A DNA stretch of 11,634 nucleotides. It comes from an uncultured Pedobacter sp. (GTDB lineage Bacteria > Bacteroidota > Bacteroidia > Sphingobacteriales > Sphingobacteriaceae). Shown in pieces: positions 1 through 6,626 of the stretch. Positions within the stretch are counted from its first letter, which is position 1; each line of letters begins with the position of its first letter. The notes under the pieces are model-generated. The model worked only from the letters and a program-made list of their open reading frames with translations. It was not told where the DNA came from and did no database searches. The position numbers and the translations under genes are program-made. The stretch lies in the NCBI RefSeq assembly GCF_946479715.1, contig NZ_CAMLHF010000178.1, forward strand, positions 1 to 11,634. Reading direction: 5' to 3'.

Positions 1-28
1 GGGAGAGGAAGAGAGAGAGAGAGAGAGA
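1..28. repeat. GA-dinucleotide low-complexity tract at window edge
   Basis: The first 28 bases are almost entirely alternating G and A. Read on the minus strand they encode only Leu/Ser/Phe after residue 281 of the isoaspartyl peptidase, just where that protein should end. This suggests either an artefact at a contig terminus or a genuine microsatellite that removed the stop codon. Which it is cannot be decided from the window. Confidence 0.7.
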
Positions 29-871
29 CTGAAGAAATACTAGTAAGCCATCATCAAAAGCAGCCCAGACCATATAAGGATGAGAATCTAAGTGGTAAAT
101 TTCTCCTTTTGATGAAATTCCTATTACACCTGCAAAACCGTCAATAAGTTTCAGCTCTGCAAAAGATTTTTCACAAGCATCTTTCAAACTAAACCCATCG
201 GTTACACGGGTAACTATCTTTGCTGCCATCGCAACATTAACAATATCTTCTCCTACGCCTGTACAAGAAATACCAGCAAATTGATTTGCAAAATTTCCTG
301 CCACAGTGGCCGAATCACTAACCCTGCATGGGATTTCAAACCCCTTTCCTCCCGTTGAAGTTGCCGCAGCAATATTACCTTCAGCATCCAATGCCACACA
401 ACCTACGGTTCCTTTTCTTTCCTGCTGATTCAATTTCGCCTCGTACTCTTGCCGCCTTTGTTGGGTAATAGGATCAAAATAATCAAAGCCGTTTTTGCTA
501 GCAAAAGCACATGCTCCTTCGCCACTTAACACTCTGTCTTCATAGCTTAGTAATTTCTCGGAAACCTGAATAGGATTTTTTACATCCTCAATATTGATAA
601 CCCCACTAAATTTTTGTGTTTTACCATCCATTAAAGACGCACTTAAGCGTACTTTGCCATCACTTTGTATCTGAGATCCCAAACCTGCATTAAACAATTG
701 GTCATCTTCAAGCAAACTTACAGTATAAACTACGGTTTCTAAAGCGGTATGCGTTTGCAAATAACTATGAGCTTGGGTAACTATAGAAGCCAGGGCCTGT
801 TGCTTTGCCCTTTTTGTTTCCTGATTGGTATCAGATTCACTAAAAAAACCACCGTGTATAATTACTTTCAT
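1..871 (-). CDS. iaaA: Isoaspartyl peptidase / type 2 (plant-type) L-asparaginase, 3' end cut by window edge
   Basis: Translating the minus strand from the ATG at 871-869 gives an open frame of about 290 residues to the window edge. It begins MKVIIHGGFFSES and carries the Ntn-hydrolase signature GTVGCVALD, with predicted autocleavage before Thr155, which would become the N-terminal nucleophile of the beta subunit. ATSTGG (170-175), RVSDS (183-187) and TGVGED (204-209) match the substrate pocket motifs of the family. In this setting the expected reaction is hydrolysis of beta-Asp-Arg, released by cyanophycinase, to aspartate and arginine in the cytoplasm. The start lies one base after the cphB stop (TAG-G-ATG), so translation is probably coupled. 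The frame reaches VWAAFDDGLLVFLQ, near where relatives end, and then reads Leu/Ser repeats through the GA tract at 1-28 with no stop. The family call is firm; the substrate is inferred from context. Confidence 0.9.
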   Translation of the reverse strand, partial: MKVIIHGGFFSESDTNQETKRAKQQALASIVTQAHSYLQTHTALETVVYTVSLLEDDQLFNAGLGSQIQSDGKVRLSASLMDGKTQKFSGVINIEDVKNPIQVSEKLLSYEDRVLSGEGACAFASKNGFDYFDPITQQRRQEYEAKLNQQERKGTVGCVALDAEGNIAAATSTGGKGFEIPCRVSDSATVAGNFANQFAGISCTGVGEDIVNVAMAAKIVTRVTDGFSLKDACEKSFAELKLIDGFAGVIGISSKGEIYHLDSHPYMVWAAFDDGLLVFLQSLSLSLFLS

Positions 872-872
872 C

Positions 873-1748
873 CTAATCTGTTGAAACAACCTTTGGATGA
901 TGAATAGTCAACTTATGCTCAGTAAGGTTATAAGTATCTCCATCACACATCACATGTACAATCATGTTTTTAATAGAAACAGGCTGCCCCATCTCAACAT
1001 CTGTTAAATTGGTGTCAGCCATGTCTCTGCCATCAACCAAAATAACCATTCCACTGCCTATTGCTTCCATCTTATTTCCTTCCGAAATATATAATCCGGT
1101 ATCTTCACCTAAACCTATTCCCAAAATTCCCGGATTACTCGCTGTAGCATATAACAAACGACCAATTCTACCTCTTTGGACAAAATGTGTATCTACAATT
1201 ACACCATCAATAAATCCTAATCCACCGGTAATTTTAACCTCTCCTTTCAAAAGAGCATCCTTAGAACTTCCCTGATAGATCATGTTTTTTGATGATGCCG
1301 CAGCACCTGCTGATGTTCCTGCAATTACTACTGGTTCATTCTGATACTTATCTAATAAGATTTGGTGAATCGATGTTCCTCCGAATATGGATGACAAGCG
1401 AAGCTGGTCTCCTCCCGTAAATATAATCACATCAGCTGCCTTAACCCTCTCGCAATTCTCATTTGAATTAGCTTGCTCACGACTATTGATATTTAATACA
1501 CCAACATCATGCACATCAAGCTGAGCAAATGCCTTTATATATTCTTCTCCAACTTTCTCTGGAATAAGTGAGGCCGTGGTAATGATTTCAAATCTGGATT
1601 TACTATCTCTTACAGATTCAACAGTGATTTTCTTTAAAATACCTCTTTCAAAAAAGTTCATATTTTGGGGCAAACCGAACTGAGTTTCGGTAAAACTTCC
1701 GGTATTTATTGCACCCCCTATAATAATTAATTTACCCTTCGGAGTCAT
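873..1748 (-). CDS. cphB: Cyanophycinase
   Basis: This 291-residue protein is a cytoplasmic serine exopeptidase of the S51 family. It degrades cyanophycin to beta-Asp-Arg dipeptides. Visible motifs are the early glycine motif IIIGGAINTG (8-17), TGGDQ (111-115), the nucleophile elbow AGTSAGAAA with Ser146, the substrate-binding stretch DTHFVQRGRIGRL (186-198) and GLGEDTG (212-218). The Gly-Thr-Ser-Ala-Gly elbow and the Arg-rich DxHFxxRxRxxRL block separate cyanophycinases from the shorter dipeptidase E relatives. Length and the absence of a signal peptide fit the intracellular enzyme. The ATG at 1748 follows an AT-rich leader of 27 bases after a good -7 element and has no Shine-Dalgarno sequence. 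The downstream isoaspartyl peptidase and the divergent cphA support the assignment. Confidence 0.95.
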   Translation of the reverse strand: MTPKGKLIIIGGAINTGSFTETQFGLPQNMNFFERGILKKITVESVRDSKSRFEIITTASLIPEKVGEEYIKAFAQLDVHDVGVLNINSREQANSNENCERVKAADVIIFTGGDQLRLSSIFGGTSIHQILLDKYQNEPVVIAGTSAGAAASSKNMIYQGSSKDALLKGEVKITGGLGFIDGVIVDTHFVQRGRIGRLLYATASNPGILGIGLGEDTGLYISEGNKMEAIGSGMVILVDGRDMADTNLTDVEMGQPVSIKNMIVHVMCDGDTYNLTEHKLTIHHPKVVSTD

Positions 1749-1775
1749 TTTAAATATTTATATTTCCAATAGGGC

Positions 1776-1806
1776 CAAACTTAGATAAAATTGATTTGTA
1801 ATGCAA
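1776..1806 (-). promoter_or_regulatory. Bacteroidota-type promoter of cphB-iaaA
   Basis: Read on the minus strand, a perfect TAnnTTTG -7 element (TAAGTTTG, 1783-1776) is preceded, 20 bases upstream, by TTG (1806-1804), as expected for the -33 element of the Bacteroidota primary sigma factor. The -7 element ends 27 bases before the cphB ATG, leaving a short leader. The call rests on consensus matching only. Confidence 0.6.
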
Positions 1807-2050
1807 TTTTAACCCAATTAACAATTTCATTATTTAAACTTTACCTCCAAATTATTTACACAAAATATATTCACAACAAATTGGACTAACAGCTGCATAA
1901 TTCTCAGAAAATTTTTATACTTTAATCTCTCCATTTAAAGCATAAAGTAATCCGGGTAAAAGTTCGAAATACTTTTAAAAATATGCTGTAAAAAAGCCAA
2001 GGGCATTTTCTTCAAAGAGAGCAATAGTAAACAACAAACTTATTTAAGCT

Positions 2051-2074
2051 TAGCGTGTTATAGAACTAACGCTA
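2051..2074 (+). repeat. Inverted repeat 36 bp before cphA
   Basis: TAGCGT at 2051-2056 and its reverse complement ACGCTA at 2069-2074 flank a 12-base spacer. If two bases are bulged the arms extend to TAGCG..TTA paired with TAACGCTA. It stands out as GC-containing in AT-rich DNA, just upstream of the cphA start. It could be an operator or an mRNA leader hairpin; a chance dyad is also possible. Confidence 0.35.
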
Positions 2075-2109
2075 GGTGGTTTTAATCATTAAAGAACAAA
2101 TTTATACCA

Positions 2110-4725
2110 ATGAAAATATTAGGCATACAGGTGCTTCGTGGACCAAACATTTGGTCGATAAACAGAAAAAAGTTGATTCAGATGAGGCTGGATCTTGGGG
2201 AAATGGAGCAGAGGCCTACCAATCTTATCGATGGTTTTAGAGAACGTATCGAAAAATTGATCCCCACCTTGCAAACTCATCGATGCTCTAAGGGTGAACC
2301 CGGTGGTTTTTTAGCGAGGATTGAGGAAGGTACCTGGATGGGTCATGTAATTGAACACATTGCATTAGAAATTCAAACCCTGGCAGGCATGGATACTGGA
2401 TTCGGAAGAACTCGACAAACCAAAACGGAAGGCATTTATAATGTCGTATTTAGTTACATTGAAGAAAAAGCAGGAATTTATGCTGCCGAAGCATCTGTCC
2501 AAATAGCAGAGGCATTAATAAATGATGATGAATACGATCTGGAAACGGATATACAGCGTATGCGCGAACTTAGAGAAATGGAAAGATTAGGGCCAAGTAC
2601 AGGTTCTATAGTCGACGAAGCAATATCAAGAGACATTCCTTGGATAAGGTTAAACAAAAGCTCCTTAGTTCAGCTGGGTTATGGTAAAAATCAGGTCCGC
2701 TTTCGTGCTACCATGACTGAAAAAACGAATAGCATAGCTGTTGATATTGCCGGTAATAAAGATGAAACCAAAAGATTATTACAGGATTCCGCGATCCCCG
2801 TTGCTAAAGGAGTGACTATCTCAGATATCGAAGATCTTCCTGATGCTATAAAAAAAGTAGGCTTCCCATTGGTGTTTAAACCACTGGATGGAAATCATGG
2901 TAGAGGAGCCACTATAAATGTAAAAACAAAGGAAGCAGCAACAGCGGCTTTTGAATATGCTAAAAACTACTCCCGAAGAATTATCATTGAACGGTTTATT
3001 ACCGGATACGATTTCAGGGTATTGGTAATTGATCATAAAATGGTTGCCGCTGCTTTGCGGGTTCCCGCACATATCACCGGAAACGGACAAGATACTGTTC
3101 AGCAATTGATAGATAAGGAAAATGAAGATCCAAGAAGAGGATATGGCCATGAAAATGTACTAACCGAAATTACGGTCGACAGAGATACTTTAGACTTGCT
3201 GGCAAAAAAGGAATATACATTAGATTCTATACCTCCACAGGGCGAAACAGTTTATCTAAAATCAACCGCCAACCTAAGTACCGGTGGTACGTCAATTGAT
3301 GTTACAGATCTGGTTCATCCGCAAAACGTATTTATTAGTGAGCGCATTTCAAGAATAATCGGCTTAGACATTTGTGGCATAGATATCATGGCCGAAAACT
3401 TAACTCAGCCGCTTCCAGAAAACGGAGGAGTCGTTTTAGAAGTAAACGCAGCCCCTGGTTTCAGAATGCACCTTGCGCCAAGTGAGGGCTTACCGAGAAA
3501 CGTAGCTGCTCCTGTTATTGATATGTTGTATCCCCCTGGCAAAGATGCCAGAATTCCAATTATTGCTGTTACTGGCACCAATGGAAAAACTACAACAACA
3601 AGATTAATCGCTCATATTGTTAAAAGCAATGGAACCAGGGTTGGTTTTACAACCTCTGACGGCATCTATGTGCAAAACACAAAACTCATGAAGGGTGATA
3701 CTACAGGCCCGGTTAGCGCGGAGTTTATTTTAAGAGACCCCACTGTAGAATTTGCTGTGCTAGAAACCGCTCGCGGAGGTATTTTGAGAGCCGGGTTAGG
3801 ATTTAACAAGTGTGACATCGGTGTTGTTACCAATATCCAGGAGGATCACCTTGGAATATCCGACATCCATACGCTAGATGATCTTTGCAGAGTAAAGGCT
3901 GTAGTAATAGGTGCAGTAAAGCGAACAGGATGGAGTGTACTCAATGCAGACAATAAATATTGTATAAAAATCGCTAACAATGCAGATAGCAATATCGCAT
4001 ATTTTAGCATGGACGAGAAAAATCCCGTTATTAAAGACCATTGTAAAAAAGGCGGCATTGCTGCTATTTATGAGAATGGGTATATAACCATCAAAAAAGG
4101 CGACTGGAAAATAAGGGTTGAAAAGGTTACCCACATCCCTTTAACTTTTGGCGGCAGCGTTGATTTTATGATCCAGAATGTCCTCGCGGCTACCCTCGCT
4201 ACATTTTTATGGGGATATAAGATCGAAGATATCCGAATGTCGTTAGAAACATTTATACCTTCTGCAGCTCAAACTCCAGGCCGAATGAACACCTTTAAAT
4301 TTAAGGAATTTAAGATCCTGGTTGATTTTGCTCATAACCCCGATGGCTTTAATGGAATAAAAGCCTACTTACAAACTATTGAGGCGACTGAACATGTAGG
4401 CGTAATATCAGGCACTGGCGACAGGAGAGATGAAGACATAAAAGAGACTGCCAGAATTGCTGCACAGATGTTTGATAAAATCATTATCTGTCAGGAAAAA
4501 TACCTGAGAGGTCGTGATCAACAGGAGATAATAAATTTGTTGATAGATGGCATTCATGAGGTAAAACCAAACATGGAAATCATTATCAATAATAATGGAA
4601 ATGATTGTTTGAAATACATTATTGCAACTGCAAAATCAGGATCATACATTACTATTTTAAGTGATACTATTGATAATGCAATTGTTAAGGTTTCTGAATA
4701 CTTAGATAAGGAATTCGGGGTTTAA
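2110..4725 (+). CDS. cphA: Cyanophycin synthetase (CphA1 type)
   Basis: This 871-residue enzyme, of typical family length, builds cyanophycin by adding Asp to the backbone and Arg to each Asp side chain, using ATP for both. Domain order: N-terminal domain (about 1-160, opening with RGPNIWS); ATP-grasp ligase (about 200-475, with KPLDGNHGRGATIN at 257-270, TGGTSIDVTD at 391-400 and EVNAAPGFRMH at 444-454) for Asp addition; and Mur-ligase-like domain (about 480-871) for Arg addition. The latter has the P-loop TGTNGKTTT (488-496), TARGGILRAG (553-562), DFAHNPDG (739-746) and GDRRDED (770-776). Both ATP sites look intact, which argues against the CphA2 variant with a degenerate Mur-ligase site. 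The N domain has HVIEH (79-83), an HxxEH motif. No Shine-Dalgarno sequence precedes the ATG. The gene is divergent from cphB and ends at a strong terminator. Confidence 0.96.
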   Translation: MKILGIQVLRGPNIWSINRKKLIQMRLDLGEMEQRPTNLIDGFRERIEKLIPTLQTHRCSKGEPGGFLARIEEGTWMGHVIEHIALEIQTLAGMDTGFGRTRQTKTEGIYNVVFSYIEEKAGIYAAEASVQIAEALINDDEYDLETDIQRMRELREMERLGPSTGSIVDEAISRDIPWIRLNKSSLVQLGYGKNQVRFRATMTEKTNSIAVDIAGNKDETKRLLQDSAIPVAKGVTISDIEDLPDAIKKVGFPLVFKPLDGNHGRGATINVKTKEAATAAFEYAKNYSRRIIIERFITGYDFRVLVIDHKMVAAALRVPAHITGNGQDTVQQLIDKENEDPRRGYGHENVLTEITVDRDTLDLLAKKEYTLDSIPPQGETVYLKSTANLSTGGTSIDVTDLVHPQNVFISERISRIIGLDICGIDIMAENLTQPLPENGGVVLEVNAAPGFRMHLAPSEGLPRNVAAPVIDMLYPPGKDARIPIIAVTGTNGKTTTTRLIAHIVKSNGTRVGFTTSDGIYVQNTKLMKGDTTGPVSAEFILRDPTVEFAVLETARGGILRAGLGFNKCDIGVVTNIQEDHLGISDIHTLDDLCRVKAVVIGAVKRTGWSVLNADNKYCIKIANNADSNIAYFSMDEKNPVIKDHCKKGGIAAIYENGYITIKKGDWKIRVEKVTHIPLTFGGSVDFMIQNVLAATLATFLWGYKIEDIRMSLETFIPSAAQTPGRMNTFKFKEFKILVDFAHNPDGFNGIKAYLQTIEATEHVGVISGTGDRRDEDIKETARIAAQMFDKIIICQEKYLRGRDQQEIINLLIDGIHEVKPNMEIIINNNGNDCLKYIIATAKSGSYITILSDTIDNAIVKVSEYLDKEFGV

Positions 4726-4741
4726 CAGAATATCACATCAT

Positions 4742-4773
4742 AAAAAAGGCCGGGAAATTTCCCGGCCTTTTTT
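4742..4773. terminator. Bidirectional intrinsic terminator between cphA and the DUF1543 gene
   Basis: A perfect 32-bp palindrome has 16-base arms AAAAAAGGCCGGGAAA and its reverse complement. The GC core GGCCGGG/CCCGGCC forms a strong stem, and T runs follow on both strands. It begins 17 bases after the cphA stop and ends 6 bases before the stop of the convergent gene, so it can terminate both transcripts. Confidence 0.93.
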
Positions 4774-4779
4774 ATTTAC

Positions 4780-5343
4780 TCATAGCTTACTAAGTATAAG
4801 GTATCCTAAATGAATTTCATCTTTTGGGATATCTGCAGCTGGGCTGATTTGTAACTTATAATATTGTTTAATACTAGTCGGTAGTATGTCGTCAATTTCA
4901 AACACATCATCAACATCTACACCATATTTATCATCAATATGTGATGTAGCCCCATCAAATCCTGCATGTCTATAAAAGGCTGTTTCTTTTGCCTTTTTAA
5001 TGGCTGTAGCCTTCTCATCAGAAACAGTTAGCATTTTATAGTGAAGCTCGTCAAACTCTCCCTCTTTATAACCTCCTAAATTTAAAAAGAAAAGTTTATC
5101 AGCGGTAGATTCTTCTTTCTTGCTTACAACTTTTATCTGGCACCCATCAACTTCTGTTACCTCGCGCCAGGCATCAATATGTATTTTGCCATTTGCCTCT
5201 GGCCAAAAAGCAATAATTTCTTCTTTAATATCTTTTAATGAATTACCTACTGTAAAGAAAACATCATGTTGTTCCGTATGCCTGCCCTGAGGGGTACAGC
5301 CCAGTAATAACATAAATAATTTTGGTGATTCCATAATACGCAT
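4780..5343 (-). CDS. DUF1543-type protein with internal duplication
   Basis: This is a 187-residue soluble protein without signal peptide or membrane segment. I recognise it as DUF1543-like, a family of unknown function. The sequence contains two related halves. LFMLLLGCTPQGRHTEQH (9-26) aligns with LFFLNLGGYKEGEFDELH (84-101), and HIDAWREV (55-62) aligns with HIDDKYGV (135-142). Shared Leu-Phe, Gly, Gly, Glu and His positions are offset by a constant 75 residues, and the HID motif by 80. The conserved acidic and His residues could form a binding site, but no reaction can be named. The start at 5343 lies four bases after the phosphatase stop; Met4 (5334) is an equally plausible start. It is the last gene of the minus-strand run and ends at the palindromic terminator. 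Confidence 0.8.
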   Translation of the reverse strand: MRIMESPKLFMLLLGCTPQGRHTEQHDVFFTVGNSLKDIKEEIIAFWPEANGKIHIDAWREVTEVDGCQIKVVSKKEESTADKLFFLNLGGYKEGEFDELHYKMLTVSDEKATAIKKAKETAFYRHAGFDGATSHIDDKYGVDVDDVFEIDDILPTSIKQYYKLQISPAADIPKDEIHLGYLILSKL

Positions 5344-5347
5344 CAGT

Positions 5348-5794
5348 TTAAATCCGCTCTTTAAGCTCTTCGATCAATTCTTTACACCTTGCCTCTATCT
5401 CCAAAAACACCGGTTCAAAAAGATTATTGTCGAAATATGGATCTGTTACTTCGTTTTCGTCAGTTAAAAACAACTTTACTTTTTTGCGCTGTTCTTCACT
5501 CGTTGCCAATCTCTGAACGTCCTTTAAATTATTTCTATCCATAACAAGGATGCTGTCGAATTCGTTAAACATATTTTTATTGAAATGTTTAGCTCTTTGC
5601 TTAGAAATGTCATATCCAAAGTTTTTCGCAACTGCAATACTTCTTCTGTCGGCAGGCTGATTTATATGCCAATCGCCTGTTCCCGCCGAAGCAACACCCC
5701 AATCTAATCCTTCTTCATTAATCAAATGCCTCATAATTCCCTCTGCCAATGGCGAGCGACAAATGTTACCAAGGCAAACCATTAGAATTTTCAT
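5348..5794 (-). CDS. Low-molecular-weight protein tyrosine phosphatase
   Basis: This cytoplasmic phosphatase of 148 residues has the usual length for the family. The N-terminal P-loop VCLGNICRSPLAEG (6-19) gives the CX5R signature, with nucleophile Cys7 and phosphate-binding Arg13. TDPYFD (117-122) supplies the general acid Asp118. SAGTGDWHINQPAD (36-49) is the conserved second block, and VMDRNN (84-89) is also typical. The family hydrolyses phosphotyrosine; in bacteria some members act on tyrosine kinases of polysaccharide export, but no such genes are present here, so the target is unknown. Arsenate reductase is less likely given the DPYFD acid loop. Its ATG shares one base with the stop of the upstream nuclease gene (TAATG at 5792-5796), indicating translational coupling. 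Confidence 0.93.
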   Translation of the reverse strand: MKILMVCLGNICRSPLAEGIMRHLINEEGLDWGVASAGTGDWHINQPADRRSIAVAKNFGYDISKQRAKHFNKNMFNEFDSILVMDRNNLKDVQRLATSEEQRKKVKLFLTDENEVTDPYFDNNLFEPVFLEIEARCKELIEELKERI

Positions 5795-6594
5795 TATTTA
5801 TAAATGTCGTTTAGAATATTTGCCAAACAAACACCTCCTTTTAACAGCTGCTCATTCAACAGATTTACAAAGTCGAAGTTGTATTTATAACTCAGCTTAT
5901 CTTCAGGCTTTGTGTTCTCGTAAATTTTATTGCATGCCAGATAAGATCCATAAACAAAATCTTTAAGGGAGCTGTCTCTCCAAACGCTCAATTGTTCATC
6001 ATTAGGATAATTAATAGCGCTAGCATACTCTGTGTAACTCAACTCCTGATACTCTATTAATGATTCATCCCAAACCCTGTGCAAATTGGACTTCTCGCCA
6101 AACCAGGTAACAAAAACTCTGTTACCACCTAAATCTTCTTTACGGGCGGTATGCATTGGTTGATTTAAATCACCAACAAGGTGTATAAGTAACCGCATGG
6201 CAAGTTTTTTTTGATCTGGAGTACTTTGCCCATTCTTCAAAACAGAAACCATTTGCGGAATCTTATTGTACACATTGGCAGCAGTATCTTTATCTAAAAA
6301 GTCAAACACCCCCTGTTTATCCAATCCCGCAGGTAGGTTTACAAAATGCCAGTTGTAGAGATAATTATAAGAAGGATCCGATTTAATAAAATCGCCCCAA
6401 TTACTTGCCATAGCTAAGCTTTCATAACCTAAAACTCCTTTAATACCCTTTTTTGCTCTCTTACTAAGGTGGCTTTCTGCTATCTGACCTACTATTCTAT
6501 GGCCAAGCATTCCCCAGGCACCTGCACTTAATGGCATATAAGCCAACATAGAAAAAACTATAATTGCCTTAAAAATCTTACCTACTCTTTTCAT
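5794..6594 (-). CDS. Secreted S1/P1-type zinc-dependent nuclease
   Basis: This 266-residue protein has a signal peptide (1-26: basic start, hydrophobic core, cleavage after SAGA) that would expose Trp27 as the mature N-terminus. S1/P1 nucleases use that N-terminal Trp as a zinc ligand. All nine expected ligands are visible: Trp27 and His32 in WGMLGHR, Asp68 in NWGD, His83 in NWHF, His138, Asp142 and His148 in HLVGDLNQPMH, and His172 and Asp176 in NLHRVWD. Their spacing follows that of nuclease P1. The family cleaves single-stranded DNA and RNA and 3'-nucleotides, so the enzyme probably scavenges nucleotides in the periplasm or outside the cell. It sits 32 bases downstream of a lipoprotein gene and overlaps the phosphatase gene by one base. 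Confidence 0.93.
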   Translation of the reverse strand: MKRVGKIFKAIIVFSMLAYMPLSAGAWGMLGHRIVGQIAESHLSKRAKKGIKGVLGYESLAMASNWGDFIKSDPSYNYLYNWHFVNLPAGLDKQGVFDFLDKDTAANVYNKIPQMVSVLKNGQSTPDQKKLAMRLLIHLVGDLNQPMHTARKEDLGGNRVFVTWFGEKSNLHRVWDESLIEYQELSYTEYASAINYPNDEQLSVWRDSSLKDFVYGSYLACNKIYENTKPEDKLSYKYNFDFVNLLNEQLLKGGVCLANILNDIYK

Positions 6595-6626
6595 CTTTGT
6601 CTACTTTTAATTGCTCCGCATTTATA

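Larger units (their letters stand above)
1749..2109. promoter_or_regulatory. Divergent control region between cphB and cphA
   Basis: These 361 AT-rich bases contain no convincing gene. The cphB side carries the promoter at 1776-1806. The cphA side has no full TAnnTTTG match: the closest is TACTTTTA at 1970-1977, with no TTG at the right distance. Two dyads are visible. TACTTTA (1918-1924) is mirrored by TAAAGTA (1943-1949), and TAGCGT (2051-2056) is mirrored by ACGCTA (2069-2074). The 140-bp space between TACTTTTA and the cphA ATG would make a long leader. No arginine-repressor-like box was recognised. Confidence 0.5.

Noticed and set aside
964..1275. 103-codon plus-strand open frame inside cphB
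   Set aside because: It lies antisense to a well-supported cyanophycinase, has no domain or start signal, and is explained as a shadow frame.
1749..2109. Riboswitch, small RNA gene or arginine-repressor box between cphB and cphA
   Set aside because: Only short dyads are present. No known riboswitch core, terminator-like hairpin or recognisable ARG box could be found by eye.
2110..4725. CphA2 or a plain Mur ligase/peptide ligase instead of CphA1
   Set aside because: Both the ATP-grasp motifs and the Mur-ligase P-loop are intact and full length, and cphB is adjacent, which fits CphA1.
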